Shown: positions 17,176 through 26,020 of the stretch, in pieces
Position numbering within the stretch: position 1 is the first letter of the stretch
Layout: each line of letters starts with the position of its first letter
NCBI GenBank assembly: GCA_943330915.2
Contig: CALQJO020000003.1
Coordinates: forward strand, 1-64,000
Direction of reading: 5' to 3'
DNA from: Rhodoferax sp. OV413
GTDB taxonomy: Bacteria > Pseudomonadota > Gammaproteobacteria > Pseudomonadales > Pseudohongiellaceae
DNA length: 64,000 bases
The notes under the pieces: generated by a model
Told to the model about the DNA's origin: nothing
Seen by the model: the letters and a program-made list of their open reading frames with translations, nothing else
Database searches by the model: none
Made by a program: the position numbers and the translations under genes

Positions 17176-17904
17176 TTATTCGGTAATGATCCTGTCGCCA
17201 AACGGTGTACGGATCAAACGACCGCCTGGCGGCACATCGGAGGGATCAATCCGGCGAGGGCGGAAGCGTTCCCCTTCCATCACTTCCATCACTTCCAGAG
17301 GCATGCCTTCACTTTCTGCCCGTTCACGTGCTGCACGCAGCGCTGCGGCAAAGGGATTGTCCGCGGGAACTTCACTGGCCATGGGCTCGGCGCCCGAAGC
17401 AACAGGAGTGTCAGCGGTGGCTACCGGTTGCTGCACCGGTGGCAGTGGTGACGCCGTGGCAATGCTCAGGCGCGCTTCTGTGCCACTGGTGCAACGGACG
17501 CCTTTGTCAGCCCTCTCCACGCAAGGTGATGACGCTGGGTGCAAGACCACCAGTTCACGGGCATTGGTTGCCGACACCATGTAACCGGGATATCCGGGAA
17601 TGACGACCGGCACATTGGGATCAAGATTGACCGACACAACAACGCCGGATGGGCTGCGCACCATTGCCCGCCAGCGACTGCCCACACGGCTGGTGCCAAT
17701 CAAGGTAAAGGGCTCAGTATTACTTGGGGAAACTGTTGACGAGGGAACTGACAGAATTTGTTCATACGCAGGCTGAGCCTGTCGCTCAACCGGCTCAAAC
17801 AGGTTCAGCGTCTGTGCATTTTGTGCGGCAGCGCTACTGACCAGCAGGGTGAACATCAGCGCCAGCGCAGACTTTACCCACTTATCGCTGTTTCTGTCTG
17901 ACAT
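17176..17904 (-). CDS. Exported protein with a GspC/PilP-like segment
   Basis: This 242-residue protein has an N-terminal hydrophobic segment (ALALMFTLLVSSAAAQ). The central part (about 60-125; FTLIGTSRVGSRWRAMVRS, then NARELVVL) reads like the HR/PilP fold of GspC and PilP: a strand-turn-strand with a later REL-V-VL strand. A Cys pair (CVERADKGVRC) and a Pro/Ala linker follow. The C-terminal part has a charged helix (AALRAARERAESEG) and ends RTPFGDRIITE. The type II operon nearby lacks gspC, so this is a candidate for that role, but the resemblance is weak and unverified. It sits directly upstream of the GT2 gene with no gap. Confidence 0.55.
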   Translation of the reverse strand: MSDRNSDKWVKSALALMFTLLVSSAAAQNAQTLNLFEPVERQAQPAYEQILSVPSSTVSPSNTEPFTLIGTSRVGSRWRAMVRSPSGVVVSVNLDPNVPVVIPGYPGYMVSATNARELVVLHPASSPCVERADKGVRCTSGTEARLSIATASPLPPVQQPVATADTPVASGAEPMASEVPADNPFAAALRAARERAESEGMPLEVMEVMEGERFRPRRIDPSDVPPGGRLIRTPFGDRIITE

Positions 17905-17972
17905 GTTAGACCCCGGTCACGTGTGTTGGTAATAACTATGACGCAGGATGTTAACGTCTAGTTTGCTCAGTT

Positions 17973-18743
17973 TCAAAATTGTGTGCTGACAAAATATGGG
18001 TTTAGGGCTTTTTGTGCAGCCTGCGCCAGATCAAGACTTAAATCGTCTGGCTGATAGGCATAAAAAGCTTCCGCATGACTACAAGTCGGGGGCATCGAGA
18101 ATGTACGTGCTTTATTCAGCGCCATAATCATGTCGGGATAATTGTTCTGACTGTTCTGGCTGACGTAGACCTGCATGGCCTGCTCTTTGATCCCCCGCAC
18201 CGCAGTGATATCCATCAGCCGATTTACCGGGCTTTGCACACTGATTTCATAAGACCAGGCGCTGGGTCGCTGGCCTCGCCAGGGCCGTTGATACAGGCGC
18301 TGCAAGGCCTGCCAAACCAGTTGAGCAGTCCCACGATGGTCGGGATGCAACTCCAGCACGCCCGGAAAAAACACGGTGGCGGCGGACTTTTCGGTGATGG
18401 CCGCCAACACTCTTTCAATCAGATCATGCTGTGGCAGCAACCCGCGATCCGGTTGATCCCAGGTTTGTAATGAACTGACACCCAGAATCTGACAGGCCTG
18501 CTCAACCTCCTGCTGTCGTCGCAATACCAGTGCTGCAGCGTCTGGTGTACCGGCAGCGTAGGGCCCGCCCAGCGCACCATCCGTCAGCACCACCACATGG
18601 GTCTGGATGCCGGCATTTGCAGCCAGGCGCAGCGCCCCTCCCATTCCGAAGGTTTCATCATCGGCATGCGGCGCAAACACCAGCCACGGCCCATCGGGCA
18701 ACAGGCAGGATTGATAAGGTACTAACAGGTGTTCTGGAGTCAT
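17973..18743 (-). CDS. PIG-L/LmbE-family N-deacetylase
   Basis: This 256-residue protein has the zinc-site motif APHADDETFG (AHPDDE-type) near the N-terminus and the second site HPDHRG in the middle, both diagnostic of PIG-L deacetylases that act on N-acetyl sugars. It is soluble with no signal peptide. It stands between the polysaccharide synthesis genes and the divergent Wzm/Wzt exporter, so a role in deacetylating a surface-glycan precursor is likely. The substrate is unknown. It is divergent from wzm, with 114 bases between. Confidence 0.88.
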   Translation of the reverse strand: MTPEHLLVPYQSCLLPDGPWLVFAPHADDETFGMGGALRLAANAGIQTHVVVLTDGALGGPYAAGTPDAAALVLRRQQEVEQACQILGVSSLQTWDQPDRGLLPQHDLIERVLAAITEKSAATVFFPGVLELHPDHRGTAQLVWQALQRLYQRPWRGQRPSAWSYEISVQSPVNRLMDITAVRGIKEQAMQVYVSQNSQNNYPDMIMALNKARTFSMPPTCSHAEAFYAYQPDDLSLDLAQAAQKALNPYFVSTQF

Positions 18744-18857
18744 GGAGCCGATTGTAGGTCCTTTTGTCGGTTTTTTTTAGCGCTTTCTGGCGACACTGCG
18801 ACCTTTCATGCTTAAATCTGGAGCCTGTCAGGCAACGATATCAAACCACACATTCAG

Positions 18858-19664
18858 ATGAAGTCGCTAATCCTCCTCCGTGATTGGATACAGTCTCCGT
18901 TTCGCCATTTTCGGCTATTTCATCAATTTGTTCGTCAGGAATTCAGCGGCCAGTTTGCCGGATCGCTGGGCGGTTTTTTGTGGTTGTTTGTGACACCCAT
19001 CTTCAACATCGCTATTTACTCCTTCATTTTTAGTGTGGTGTTCCGTGCACCCGTGCCGGAAAATTTCGGTGATGTGCCGTTTGTGGTTTTTCTGATGATC
19101 GGCTATCTGCCCTGGTTTGCATTTGCGGATGCCATGGGTCGCGCCAGCAGTCTGCTGCTGGACAAGGCGCCGCTGATCACCAAGGTGATGTTTCCTGTCC
19201 AGCTGATTCCACTGGTGGGAACCGTCATTCCATTTATGGTGCACGGCATTGCCTTTACTGTGTTTCTGGTTTATCTGAGCACTCAGGGCTTCTTCAACAG
19301 TGCGTGGTTATGGCTGCCGCTGGCATTTTTGCTGCAGTGCCTGTTTACACTGGGTCTGGTATCGGTGTTGTCAGCATTGTGTGTGTTCTTGCGCGATGTA
19401 CAGCAAATGGTGGCGCTGATGTTAACTGCGTGGTTCTTCCTGACACCCGTGATTTATCCGCTCTCCATGCTGCCAGAGCAGTTGCAGCCACTCATGATGT
19501 TTAATCCCATGCACAGTTTTGTGCAGTTTTATCGTGAAATTATTGTGCTGGGTGATTTTTCTCTGCCTCATTTTTATGTCATGGTGCTGTCAGCGGCCAT
19601 CAGTTATCTCTTCGGTGGCTGGCTATTTATGCGCATCAAACATGCCTTCGGGGACGTTTTGTAA
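18858..19664 (+). CDS. wzm: O-antigen/polysaccharide ABC exporter permease
   Basis: This 268-residue ABC-2 type permease has about six transmembrane helices and an N-terminal amphipathic region (FRHFRLFHQFVRQEF). The family pattern LGGFLWLFVTPIFNIAIYSF is present. It forms the membrane channel of a Wzm/Wzt exporter that moves lipid-linked polysaccharide across the inner membrane. The ATPase gene starts 1 base after its stop. Confidence 0.9.
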   Translation: MKSLILLRDWIQSPFRHFRLFHQFVRQEFSGQFAGSLGGFLWLFVTPIFNIAIYSFIFSVVFRAPVPENFGDVPFVVFLMIGYLPWFAFADAMGRASSLLLDKAPLITKVMFPVQLIPLVGTVIPFMVHGIAFTVFLVYLSTQGFFNSAWLWLPLAFLLQCLFTLGLVSVLSALCVFLRDVQQMVALMLTAWFFLTPVIYPLSMLPEQLQPLMMFNPMHSFVQFYREIIVLGDFSLPHFYVMVLSAAISYLFGGWLFMRIKHAFGDVL

Positions 19665-19665
19665 C

Positions 19666-20874
19666 ATGTTCAGTATCTCCGTTGAAAACCTGCATAAGAA
19701 CTTCCGCCTCTACGCCCGGCCGCAGGATCGTTTGCTTGAACTGCTGCTTCGCAAACCGCGACACCGTGTGTTTGAAGCCTTGCATGACGTGTCCTTTAAC
19801 GTGCTGGAAGGCAAAAGTCTTGGCATCATTGGCGACAATGGTGCGGGAAAATCCACCTTGATGAAGCTGCTGGTCGGTACGCTTGAGCCCAGCGCAGGCA
19901 GTATCAGCATCAAAGGCCAGGTGGCAGCGCTGCTGGAACTGGGAGCGGGTTTTCACCCGGAGTTCAGCGGACGGCGCAATATCTATCTGAACGCGTCGTT
20001 GCTTGGCGTGCCCGATGACGACATCGTCAGCCTGGAAAACGACATCATCGAGTTCTCCGAGCTGCGCGATTTTATTGATCAGCCGGTGAAAACCTACTCC
20101 TCGGGTATGTACGTGCGACTGGCATTTTCGATTGCCACCATGGTGCGCCCCGATGTGCTGGTGATAGACGAAGCCTTGTCGGTCGGCGACATTGCATTTC
20201 AGAAAAAATGTGTGCAGCGCATGAATGAATTCCGCCAGCAACAGAAGACCATGGTGTTCTGCAGCCACTCCATGTACCACGTACAGGAGTTGTGTGACAC
20301 CGCCATCTGGCTGGAGCGCGGCCGTATCCGCGAGATGGGCAAAAGCGAAGACGTTGTTGCGCATTACGAGGATTATTGCAACAGCCAGCGCGTGTATACC
20401 AAAGGTCAGGAGCAGGTGCAGGTGCATGACTCGGAAGCATCGGCCGCTGCTAAGGACTGCCGTATCCTCTATACGCGGGTGCTGGATGAAGAGGGCAGGG
20501 TGATTGACTCGGTAACACCGCTGCAGAACATTGTTCTGGAAATGCAGGTCGAAATGCTCAACGACAATGTGCGTTGTTATTTCGGGTTTGCGATGATGAA
20601 AGACCTTGATGCGGTGATGTCTTCATACCTTGCCACCGAGCGTCCGGAAGTCGAAAACGGCCCGTTCCGGCAAGGGGAAATCGTCACCGTGCAGGTCAGG
20701 TTGCAGGCTATGGCGATGCGCATGGGCGCGTTTCATTTGCTGGGTGGTGTTGCCGATGAAAGCGGCCTGTTGTGGTACGAAACCAAGCTCAGTAAGGAAG
20801 TTAAAGTCACAGCCAATAAGGGTCTGGGATCTTTTGTGATGGCATCGAGCTGGTCAGTCAAGCGGCGGCAATAG
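19666..20874 (+). CDS. wzt: O-antigen/polysaccharide ABC exporter ATPase with C-terminal glycan-binding domain
   Basis: The track ORF (from 19519) runs into wzm. The true start is ATG at 19666 (MFSISVENLHKNF), giving 402 residues. The ATPase half (1-245) has Walker A (GDNGAGKSTLMKLL), signature (YSSGMYVRLAFS) and Walker B (VLVIDEALSVGD). The C-terminal half (about 260-402) is a beta-sandwich of the Wzt carbohydrate-binding type, which in known systems recognises the modified chain end before export. Such a domain suggests a capped, length-controlled O-polysaccharide. Its 3' end overlaps gspK (convergent) by 21 bases. Confidence 0.92.
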   Translation: MFSISVENLHKNFRLYARPQDRLLELLLRKPRHRVFEALHDVSFNVLEGKSLGIIGDNGAGKSTLMKLLVGTLEPSAGSISIKGQVAALLELGAGFHPEFSGRRNIYLNASLLGVPDDDIVSLENDIIEFSELRDFIDQPVKTYSSGMYVRLAFSIATMVRPDVLVIDEALSVGDIAFQKKCVQRMNEFRQQQKTMVFCSHSMYHVQELCDTAIWLERGRIREMGKSEDVVAHYEDYCNSQRVYTKGQEQVQVHDSEASAAAKDCRILYTRVLDEEGRVIDSVTPLQNIVLEMQVEMLNDNVRCYFGFAMMKDLDAVMSSYLATERPEVENGPFRQGEIVTVQVRLQAMAMRMGAFHLLGGVADESGLLWYETKLSKEVKVTANKGLGSFVMASSWSVKRRQ

Positions 20875-21885
20875 GCCAATATCCACGCCGGGCGGAGAAT
20901 AATCCGGCAGCTGTGCGTACGGATGTACCATGTAAACCCGGGGCAAGGTACTGAACGATCGCACCTCAATCACCTGCAAAAAAGCTTGTGCTGTCGTATC
21001 CTCGTCATCATCGGCGGAGTAGGCGTAAATCGAAAAAAAGCTGGAGGTATTGAGTCCCAGCCAAGGTGAAATTTCCACCATGACTTCAATCGGAATCCAT
21101 TCTCCCAATTCATTGATGGTTTGGATGTCCCGTTGTTCGCGCAGCGCAAAGATCGCCTCTACTGCCTCTAGGGTCATGCCCGGCAACAACATCAGAGCTT
21201 CACGTGTGGCAAGATTTGGATTAACCGCAGACGAATTTCCATAGATGGTAAAGGCGGCCTCCAGATTAAGATCACCAAACAGTTCATCAAAACCACGTAT
21301 CAATCGCAATTCCTCAACCGAATCGAGTTCCGCGTTATTGCGCGTGGTGTACGGCGGCTCCAGCTCCAGATACGTTTCGTCCTCCGCACCTAAAGAATCA
21401 GGCACATCGTTCAGATCAGTCCAGTCGGACCACGCTGCCAACAATTCCTGTACCTGTCTGGGGTCAGCATCCTCCCCTCCCAGTTGTTTTTCGATGACCT
21501 GTTGCAGGCGCGACCGATCGATACGATTCAGATTTATTTTGCCCGCGTGGTCATATATACGGATACGCACGTTTTCATCTGCCGCGTAATGCAGGCTCAG
21601 TGCCTGTCCATTAAAACGGTAGGCTGGAATGCGCTGCAGCTCGTCATCATCGATGTTGTCCAGCACACCCAATGGCAGCGGCATTAGTTCCATCATCAGT
21701 TCCATTTCGGCTTTGCGAACCGCACCCATCAGTTGCGCGTGCGCCTGCGTCCCGGTGCGATGATGCAACGCGGTGTTGGCAGATAAACGGATATTGGCTG
21801 CCAGTACTGTCACCAGCACAGTAAGCACAATGGCCGTCCACAGCACCATAATCAACACCACGCCGCGCTGGGAATGCTGCTTCAT
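20854..21885 (-). CDS. gspK: Type II secretion minor pseudopilin GspK
   Basis: This 343-residue protein is the largest minor pseudopilin, forming the pilus tip with GspI/GspJ. The N-terminus (QRGVVLIMVLWTAIVLTVL) has a prepilin cleavage glycine and lacks Glu at +5, as expected for GspK. The long globular domain contains the family segments HAGKINLNRI and SAVNPNLATREALMLLPGM. It is the last gene of the operon and overlaps gspJ by 4 bases. Its 3' end overlaps wzt. Confidence 0.92.
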   Translation of the reverse strand: MKQHSQRGVVLIMVLWTAIVLTVLVTVLAANIRLSANTALHHRTGTQAHAQLMGAVRKAEMELMMELMPLPLGVLDNIDDDELQRIPAYRFNGQALSLHYAADENVRIRIYDHAGKINLNRIDRSRLQQVIEKQLGGEDADPRQVQELLAAWSDWTDLNDVPDSLGAEDETYLELEPPYTTRNNAELDSVEELRLIRGFDELFGDLNLEAAFTIYGNSSAVNPNLATREALMLLPGMTLEAVEAIFALREQRDIQTINELGEWIPIEVMVEISPWLGLNTSSFFSIYAYSADDDEDTTAQAFLQVIEVRSFSTLPRVYMVHPYAQLPDYSPPGVDIGLLPPLD

Positions 21886-22544
21886 TGCAAAGTCCCCTGC
21901 GTGGGCTGAATGGTGCGGTGCTGTGTGCTGAGTATCGGGGCAATGACATCAATTACGTCACCACTGTCATCCGCGCGGCTATCGATCCGGGTCAGGCGGA
22001 TGTGCACGGCCATGGGCAATGACTGCAGCAGGGCGCCATCCCACTCGTCCCGCCAGCGGCGTTCAAACTCAAGATCCTCAAACAGATAGGAAAACTCTGC
22101 CTGGTAGCCGCTGATAAGCAACACCGACTCGGCATCCAGCAGCCTTTGCCCCGGGTGGTCACTGAGCGCAGGAGCCAATTGCAGATAAACACCTTCGTCA
22201 TCGACGGTAACCAGGCGCCAGGCCGTCAGCCCGGGATTACGCTGCGGCGAAACGGTTGATACCCAGGCCAATTCGTCACGTCGCCCGTCGAAATAAACCT
22301 CCCGCCCCAGAGTGTCGAGATTGCGGAAACTGTGCGGGAAAGCGCCTTGCAGTGCTCGCTCCAGCTGCAACAGCGTCGTGCTTTGGTCCAATGTTCGCTC
22401 AAGGCCCTCTGCATTGCTGTCCCAGTCGCGCACCACACCATACACGCCCGCCGTCAACATACTGAGCAACATGGCTGTCAGCGACAAGGCAATCAGGATT
22501 TCGAGCAGGGTAAATCCACGGTGGCAGTGCTTTGACCTGTTCAT
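21882..22544 (-). CDS. gspJ: Type II secretion minor pseudopilin GspJ
   Basis: This 220-residue protein has the prepilin N-terminus RGFTLLEILIALSLTAML (cleavage before Phe, Glu at +5) and a periplasmic domain typical of GspJ (LERALQGAFPHSFRN). It forms the tip complex with GspI and GspK. It overlaps both neighbours by 4 bases, which indicates coupled translation. Confidence 0.92.
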   Translation of the reverse strand: MNRSKHCHRGFTLLEILIALSLTAMLLSMLTAGVYGVVRDWDSNAEGLERTLDQSTTLLQLERALQGAFPHSFRNLDTLGREVYFDGRRDELAWVSTVSPQRNPGLTAWRLVTVDDEGVYLQLAPALSDHPGQRLLDAESVLLISGYQAEFSYLFEDLEFERRWRDEWDGALLQSLPMAVHIRLTRIDSRADDSGDVIDVIAPILSTQHRTIQPTQGTLQ

Positions 22545-22933
22545 CGCGGCAGATCGGCGCGTATCCAGCGAACCGCCTCGATGGTTTCACCCGTTTGGGA
22601 GTCGCGGATTTCATATAATTGAAGCAGGTCGCTCATCGGCGCCGTTCGACGTTCGGCGTCTGGGAGCACATCCATGCCTTCGATTGTGTAGCGATCGCTT
22701 TGCATCGCGGGCTCAAGATCACGGAACTCATTGTCGAGCAAGGCTTCGTTAACCATAGCACGCGCGGCAGTGCTTTCCTGCAAACTCTGCTGGGCCCTGA
22801 ATGCCAATTGTTTGCTGCCAGCCGACAATGTAAACAATCCGCCCATCACCATGGCGGTGATCGTCAGTGCAATCATCACCTCCAGCAAGGTGAAGCCGCG
22901 ACAAGCCTGTGGATAGCGCGGCTTATGGCTCAT
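22541..22933 (-). CDS. gspI: Type II secretion minor pseudopilin GspI
   Basis: I place the start at 22933 (MSHKPRYPQACRGF), because the track start at 22990 puts 30 residues before the cleavage site. The product has 130 residues. The prepilin motif RGFTLLEVMIALTITAMV has Glu at +5. The mature part is short, as in GspI, with ALLDNEFRDLEPAMQS. It overlaps gspH by 11 bases and gspJ by 4. Confidence 0.9.
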   Translation of the reverse strand: MSHKPRYPQACRGFTLLEVMIALTITAMVMGGLFTLSAGSKQLAFRAQQSLQESTAARAMVNEALLDNEFRDLEPAMQSDRYTIEGMDVLPDAERRTAPMSDLLQLYEIRDSQTGETIEAVRWIRADLPR

Positions 22934-23411
22934 CTTGAATGCTGACCCTGCCTGAGAAGGGATCGATTTCAACAACACGCTCCCGGTCATTTTGTCTGAA
23001 AATCAATTCCCCGCCAGTGCTGCCACCTTCCGGGAAAAAACTGATCACTAGTTGCTCATCAACGCGCTGGCTCGATTGTGTGCTGTTGGCATACCACAGC
23101 TCCAGGTTTTCAGTGCGCCAGCGACTAGCCTGAGTTGAGGGCAAACCGTCATCGTCGCCCACCCGCAAACTGGCGCCGGCCATCTCGAATTCAACCCGGG
23201 TTGTCTGCCCCTGAACAATGGCCATCCGTCTGGCATTGTTAAGCATCCCGGTGGCCTGCCTGACCTGAGCATTGAACCCCGGAGCGTCCAGCGAGCGCAG
23301 CGCCGGCACCGCCAGTGTGGCCAACATGCCCAGTATTCCAAGCACCAGCAGCAATTCCAGCAAAGTGAAACCCCGCTGCAGCGTTGGCTCAGCCGCCAAT
23401 ATCCGCGTCAT
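22923..23411 (-). CDS. gspH: Type II secretion minor pseudopilin GspH
   Basis: The start at 23411 (MTRILAAEP) is preceded by GGAGAGG, better than the track start at 23441. The product has 162 residues. The prepilin motif RGFTLLELLLVLGILGML is followed by a GspH/FimT-type domain (RMAIVQGQTTRVEFEM). It overlaps the 3' end of gspG by 23 bases. Confidence 0.9.
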   Translation of the reverse strand: MTRILAAEPTLQRGFTLLELLLVLGILGMLATLAVPALRSLDAPGFNAQVRQATGMLNNARRMAIVQGQTTRVEFEMAGASLRVGDDDGLPSTQASRWRTENLELWYANSTQSSQRVDEQLVISFFPEGGSTGGELIFRQNDRERVVEIDPFSGRVSIQDEP

Positions 23412-23796
23412 TGCCCTCTCCGCCTTCGCGGCCATCTGCACCGTAAGACATCAGAGTAAAGCTGCGGCCGTCGCTGTCATACACATAGGCATTACCCCAG
23501 GGATCCATTGGCACATCGCCGCGCAGATACGGGCCGTTCCACGATGCCCGGCCGCTGCTGCTGGTTACCAACTGTTCGAGGTCATCCGGATATTGCCCCA
23601 TGTCCAGACGGTAGGCGTCCAGCGCGCTGCCCAAGGAGGAAATCTGCGATAACACGGCATCCCGGCGCGCGCTGTCTGCCTGATTAAACAAATTGGGCGC
23701 CACCATCACTGCCAACATGGCAAGAATCGCCATCACAATCAGCAGTTCAATAATGGTGAAGCCTCGGGCCGTGTGTGGTCGGGTGAACCTGTTCAT
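23389..23796 (-). CDS. gspG: Type II secretion major pseudopilin GspG
   Basis: The start at 23796 (MNRFTRPHTARGF) has AGAGGA 7 bases upstream; the track start is 23820. The product has 135 residues. The cleavage motif RGFTIIELLIVMAIL, Glu at +5 and the C-terminal pattern DPWGNAYVYDSDGRSF, with ligands for the structural calcium, identify the main pseudopilus subunit. It follows gspD by 43 bases. Confidence 0.94.
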   Translation of the reverse strand: MNRFTRPHTARGFTIIELLIVMAILAMLAVMVAPNLFNQADSARRDAVLSQISSLGSALDAYRLDMGQYPDDLEQLVTSSSGRASWNGPYLRGDVPMDPWGNAYVYDSDGRSFTLMSYGADGREGGEGNDADIGG

Positions 23797-23839
23797 GTGT
23801 TTATCCTCTGTGTACAGCATCGCTGTCGCTCGTAGTTTG

Positions 23840-25936
23840 TTATTGACCGTCGATCAGATCTGCCGCCATTTCAAATCGACTGAGTATTGCCCGGAAATTG
23901 TCATTGGTCTGGGAATCCAGGTTGACGATCTCCGGGCGCAGAACAATAAACAGCTCGCGGCGCTCATCGTTATCCCGTTGATAACTGAACAGTCGACCCA
24001 GGCCCGGCACCCTGTTCAAATAGGGAACTCCGGTGTTGAAGGCATTATTCGAACTTTGAATGAGCCCCCCCAGAACCACATTTTCGCCATCGCGCACAAC
24101 AACCGTTGTTTCAATTTCCTGATTCTCAAATATCGGGTTGTTGCCCACCCCTGACGACTCGGAGACAGAGGATAACTCCTGGCGTATGGTGAGGTTTACA
24201 ACACCATCATCGTTGATGCGCGGGGTAATGTTAAGTTCAATACCGGTCGGGCGGTACTGGATATTGGTGGTTGAAGAGCCGCCCACACCAATCGTTTCAC
24301 CAAGCTGTACCGGCACTTCAGCTCCAATCCGGATCAACCCTTCCATGTTGTTAATGACGGTCAACGACGGTCGCGCCAGCAATCGGACATCATTGTTGAC
24401 TGCGATGGCCTCCAGGGTTGCATCAACTCTTGCGGCCCCGTCAATAAACGCGCGGTTGAACAAGAGTCCTCCAAGGCTGGATGTTGGCAGGAATCCGGTG
24501 CTGACATTGGTTGCGGTGCCCGCCCCGGCATTCTCAAGCACCCGCGACCAATCGACGCCAAACGAAGAATCCTCGCTGAGCACAATCTGCGCAATCACTG
24601 CGTTGATCATCACCTGCAAGGGCGCCACATCCAATTGACTAATCGTTGCCAGCAATTGACGGTAATCACGCGGATTAGCGCGGATCAGCAGGCTGTTGGT
24701 GGATTCGTCAGCGACGATGGTCACCTGTATGTTGGCTGAGATCGAAAAACTGAAACCGCCAGTATCTGCGCTCACCATCGTGGCCGGGGGCTCGCTGGTT
24801 GCAACCAGCGGATTAGCCGGATCGACCAACTGTGCAAAGTCGCGGGGCTCTGCGCTGTCTTCACGCTGAAATACCTCGCCCAGGGTGGTGGCAAGATCGA
24901 CAGCATTGAGATTTTTTACCCGGTATTGAAACAGCTGTTCCGCCTGCTCTTGCCGATCTGCATCAAGAATGCGGATCCAGCGTGTGATTTCATCAAACCC
25001 GCGTGAAGCGGGGGCAGTCACCAACAACGCATTAATGCGATCCAGGCCTTGAACCTGGTAGGCAGGCGATGGGCCTTCAATCAGGATAAGCAGATCCTTG
25101 AGCTCTTGGGCAACGTCGGTGGCGCTGGCATGGGTCAGTGGATACAGCTGAATGCCCTGACTCTGGAAGGGATCATCATCGATCAGATCCAGCAGCTCGT
25201 TAATTCTGTTCAATTGCGATGGTGTTGCCGTGACCGCAACCGTGTTGCTGTTTGCAATGCGTGTCACTGTGCCATCCGGTTGTAACAGCGGCGCGAGCAA
25301 TTCAATCGCGGATGCTGATGAAACATGTGTCAGCGGGGTAATCTGCATCACTCGCGACGCAACACCGGTGACATCGGGTGTTGTAATTTCCAAGGGCACA
25401 TTGGTGACCGCTTTACGGGCATACCAGACATTGCCGACCTGCTCCAGCAGAATGCCATTTTCACGCGCCAGTAAACGCAGCAGGGGCCAGATGTCGTCAT
25501 AACTTAAAGGTCGGTTTTGCGCCGTCCTTAAACTGACCCGGTCTGCGATGGTGGGATCAATCACCATGGAAATATCCAGAGTGTCCGCCATCTCTGTCAG
25601 GATGTCGCGCAGGTCTGCCTGCTCGTAGTTTAACGCAACGATATCTTCCGATGGCGCCTGCACAGGTCTTGGAGCGGGTTCGCGGTAAGGCTGAATACCC
25701 GAGGGACGACCATCTCTGTTGATCTCTTCGATCAGTGCAAACCGCTCATTATCCGACGGGTTGTTGTCTAGCCCTTGCGGATCAATCCCGGACTCAATGC
25801 CGCGGGAATCTGACGCCGCTGACTGCCGGGGCTCTAACTCCGGCACACTGGCGCCCTGGCCGGCAGTGAATGCTGCGCAGGACGTCAGACTGATTGCCAG
25901 CCCCAGAAGGCTTATGTTCTTGAGCGTTCCTTTCAC
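23840..25936 (-). CDS. gspD: Type II secretion outer-membrane secretin GspD
   Basis: This 698-residue protein has a lipoprotein signal with lipobox LTSC (Cys about 20), then a low-complexity spacer to about residue 95. The N0 to N3 domains follow (IVALNYEQADLRDIL, VMQITPLTHVSSASAIELL, LYPLTHASATDVAQEL, FQYRVKNLNAVDLATTL). The secretin core (about 440-670) contains the gate region and the signature VPYLNRVPGLGRLF. The acylated N-terminus could help outer-membrane targeting without a separate pilotin. It forms the outer-membrane pore of the type II system. Confidence 0.95.
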   Translation of the reverse strand: MKGTLKNISLLGLAISLTSCAAFTAGQGASVPELEPRQSAASDSRGIESGIDPQGLDNNPSDNERFALIEEINRDGRPSGIQPYREPAPRPVQAPSEDIVALNYEQADLRDILTEMADTLDISMVIDPTIADRVSLRTAQNRPLSYDDIWPLLRLLARENGILLEQVGNVWYARKAVTNVPLEITTPDVTGVASRVMQITPLTHVSSASAIELLAPLLQPDGTVTRIANSNTVAVTATPSQLNRINELLDLIDDDPFQSQGIQLYPLTHASATDVAQELKDLLILIEGPSPAYQVQGLDRINALLVTAPASRGFDEITRWIRILDADRQEQAEQLFQYRVKNLNAVDLATTLGEVFQREDSAEPRDFAQLVDPANPLVATSEPPATMVSADTGGFSFSISANIQVTIVADESTNSLLIRANPRDYRQLLATISQLDVAPLQVMINAVIAQIVLSEDSSFGVDWSRVLENAGAGTATNVSTGFLPTSSLGGLLFNRAFIDGAARVDATLEAIAVNNDVRLLARPSLTVINNMEGLIRIGAEVPVQLGETIGVGGSSTTNIQYRPTGIELNITPRINDDGVVNLTIRQELSSVSESSGVGNNPIFENQEIETTVVVRDGENVVLGGLIQSSNNAFNTGVPYLNRVPGLGRLFSYQRDNDERRELFIVLRPEIVNLDSQTNDNFRAILSRFEMAADLIDGQ

Positions 25937-26020
25937 CTTGTTTACTCCTCTGTGTGCATAACCTGTTGTTGGTTTTGCACATGTACTTTTTTATCGTTGC
26001 CCTTCGGATAACAACGCTGA

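Noticed and set aside
18744-18857. JUMPstart/ops element before the polysaccharide exporter
   Set aside because: I searched by eye for GGCGGTAG-type motifs between the PIG-L gene and wzm and found none.
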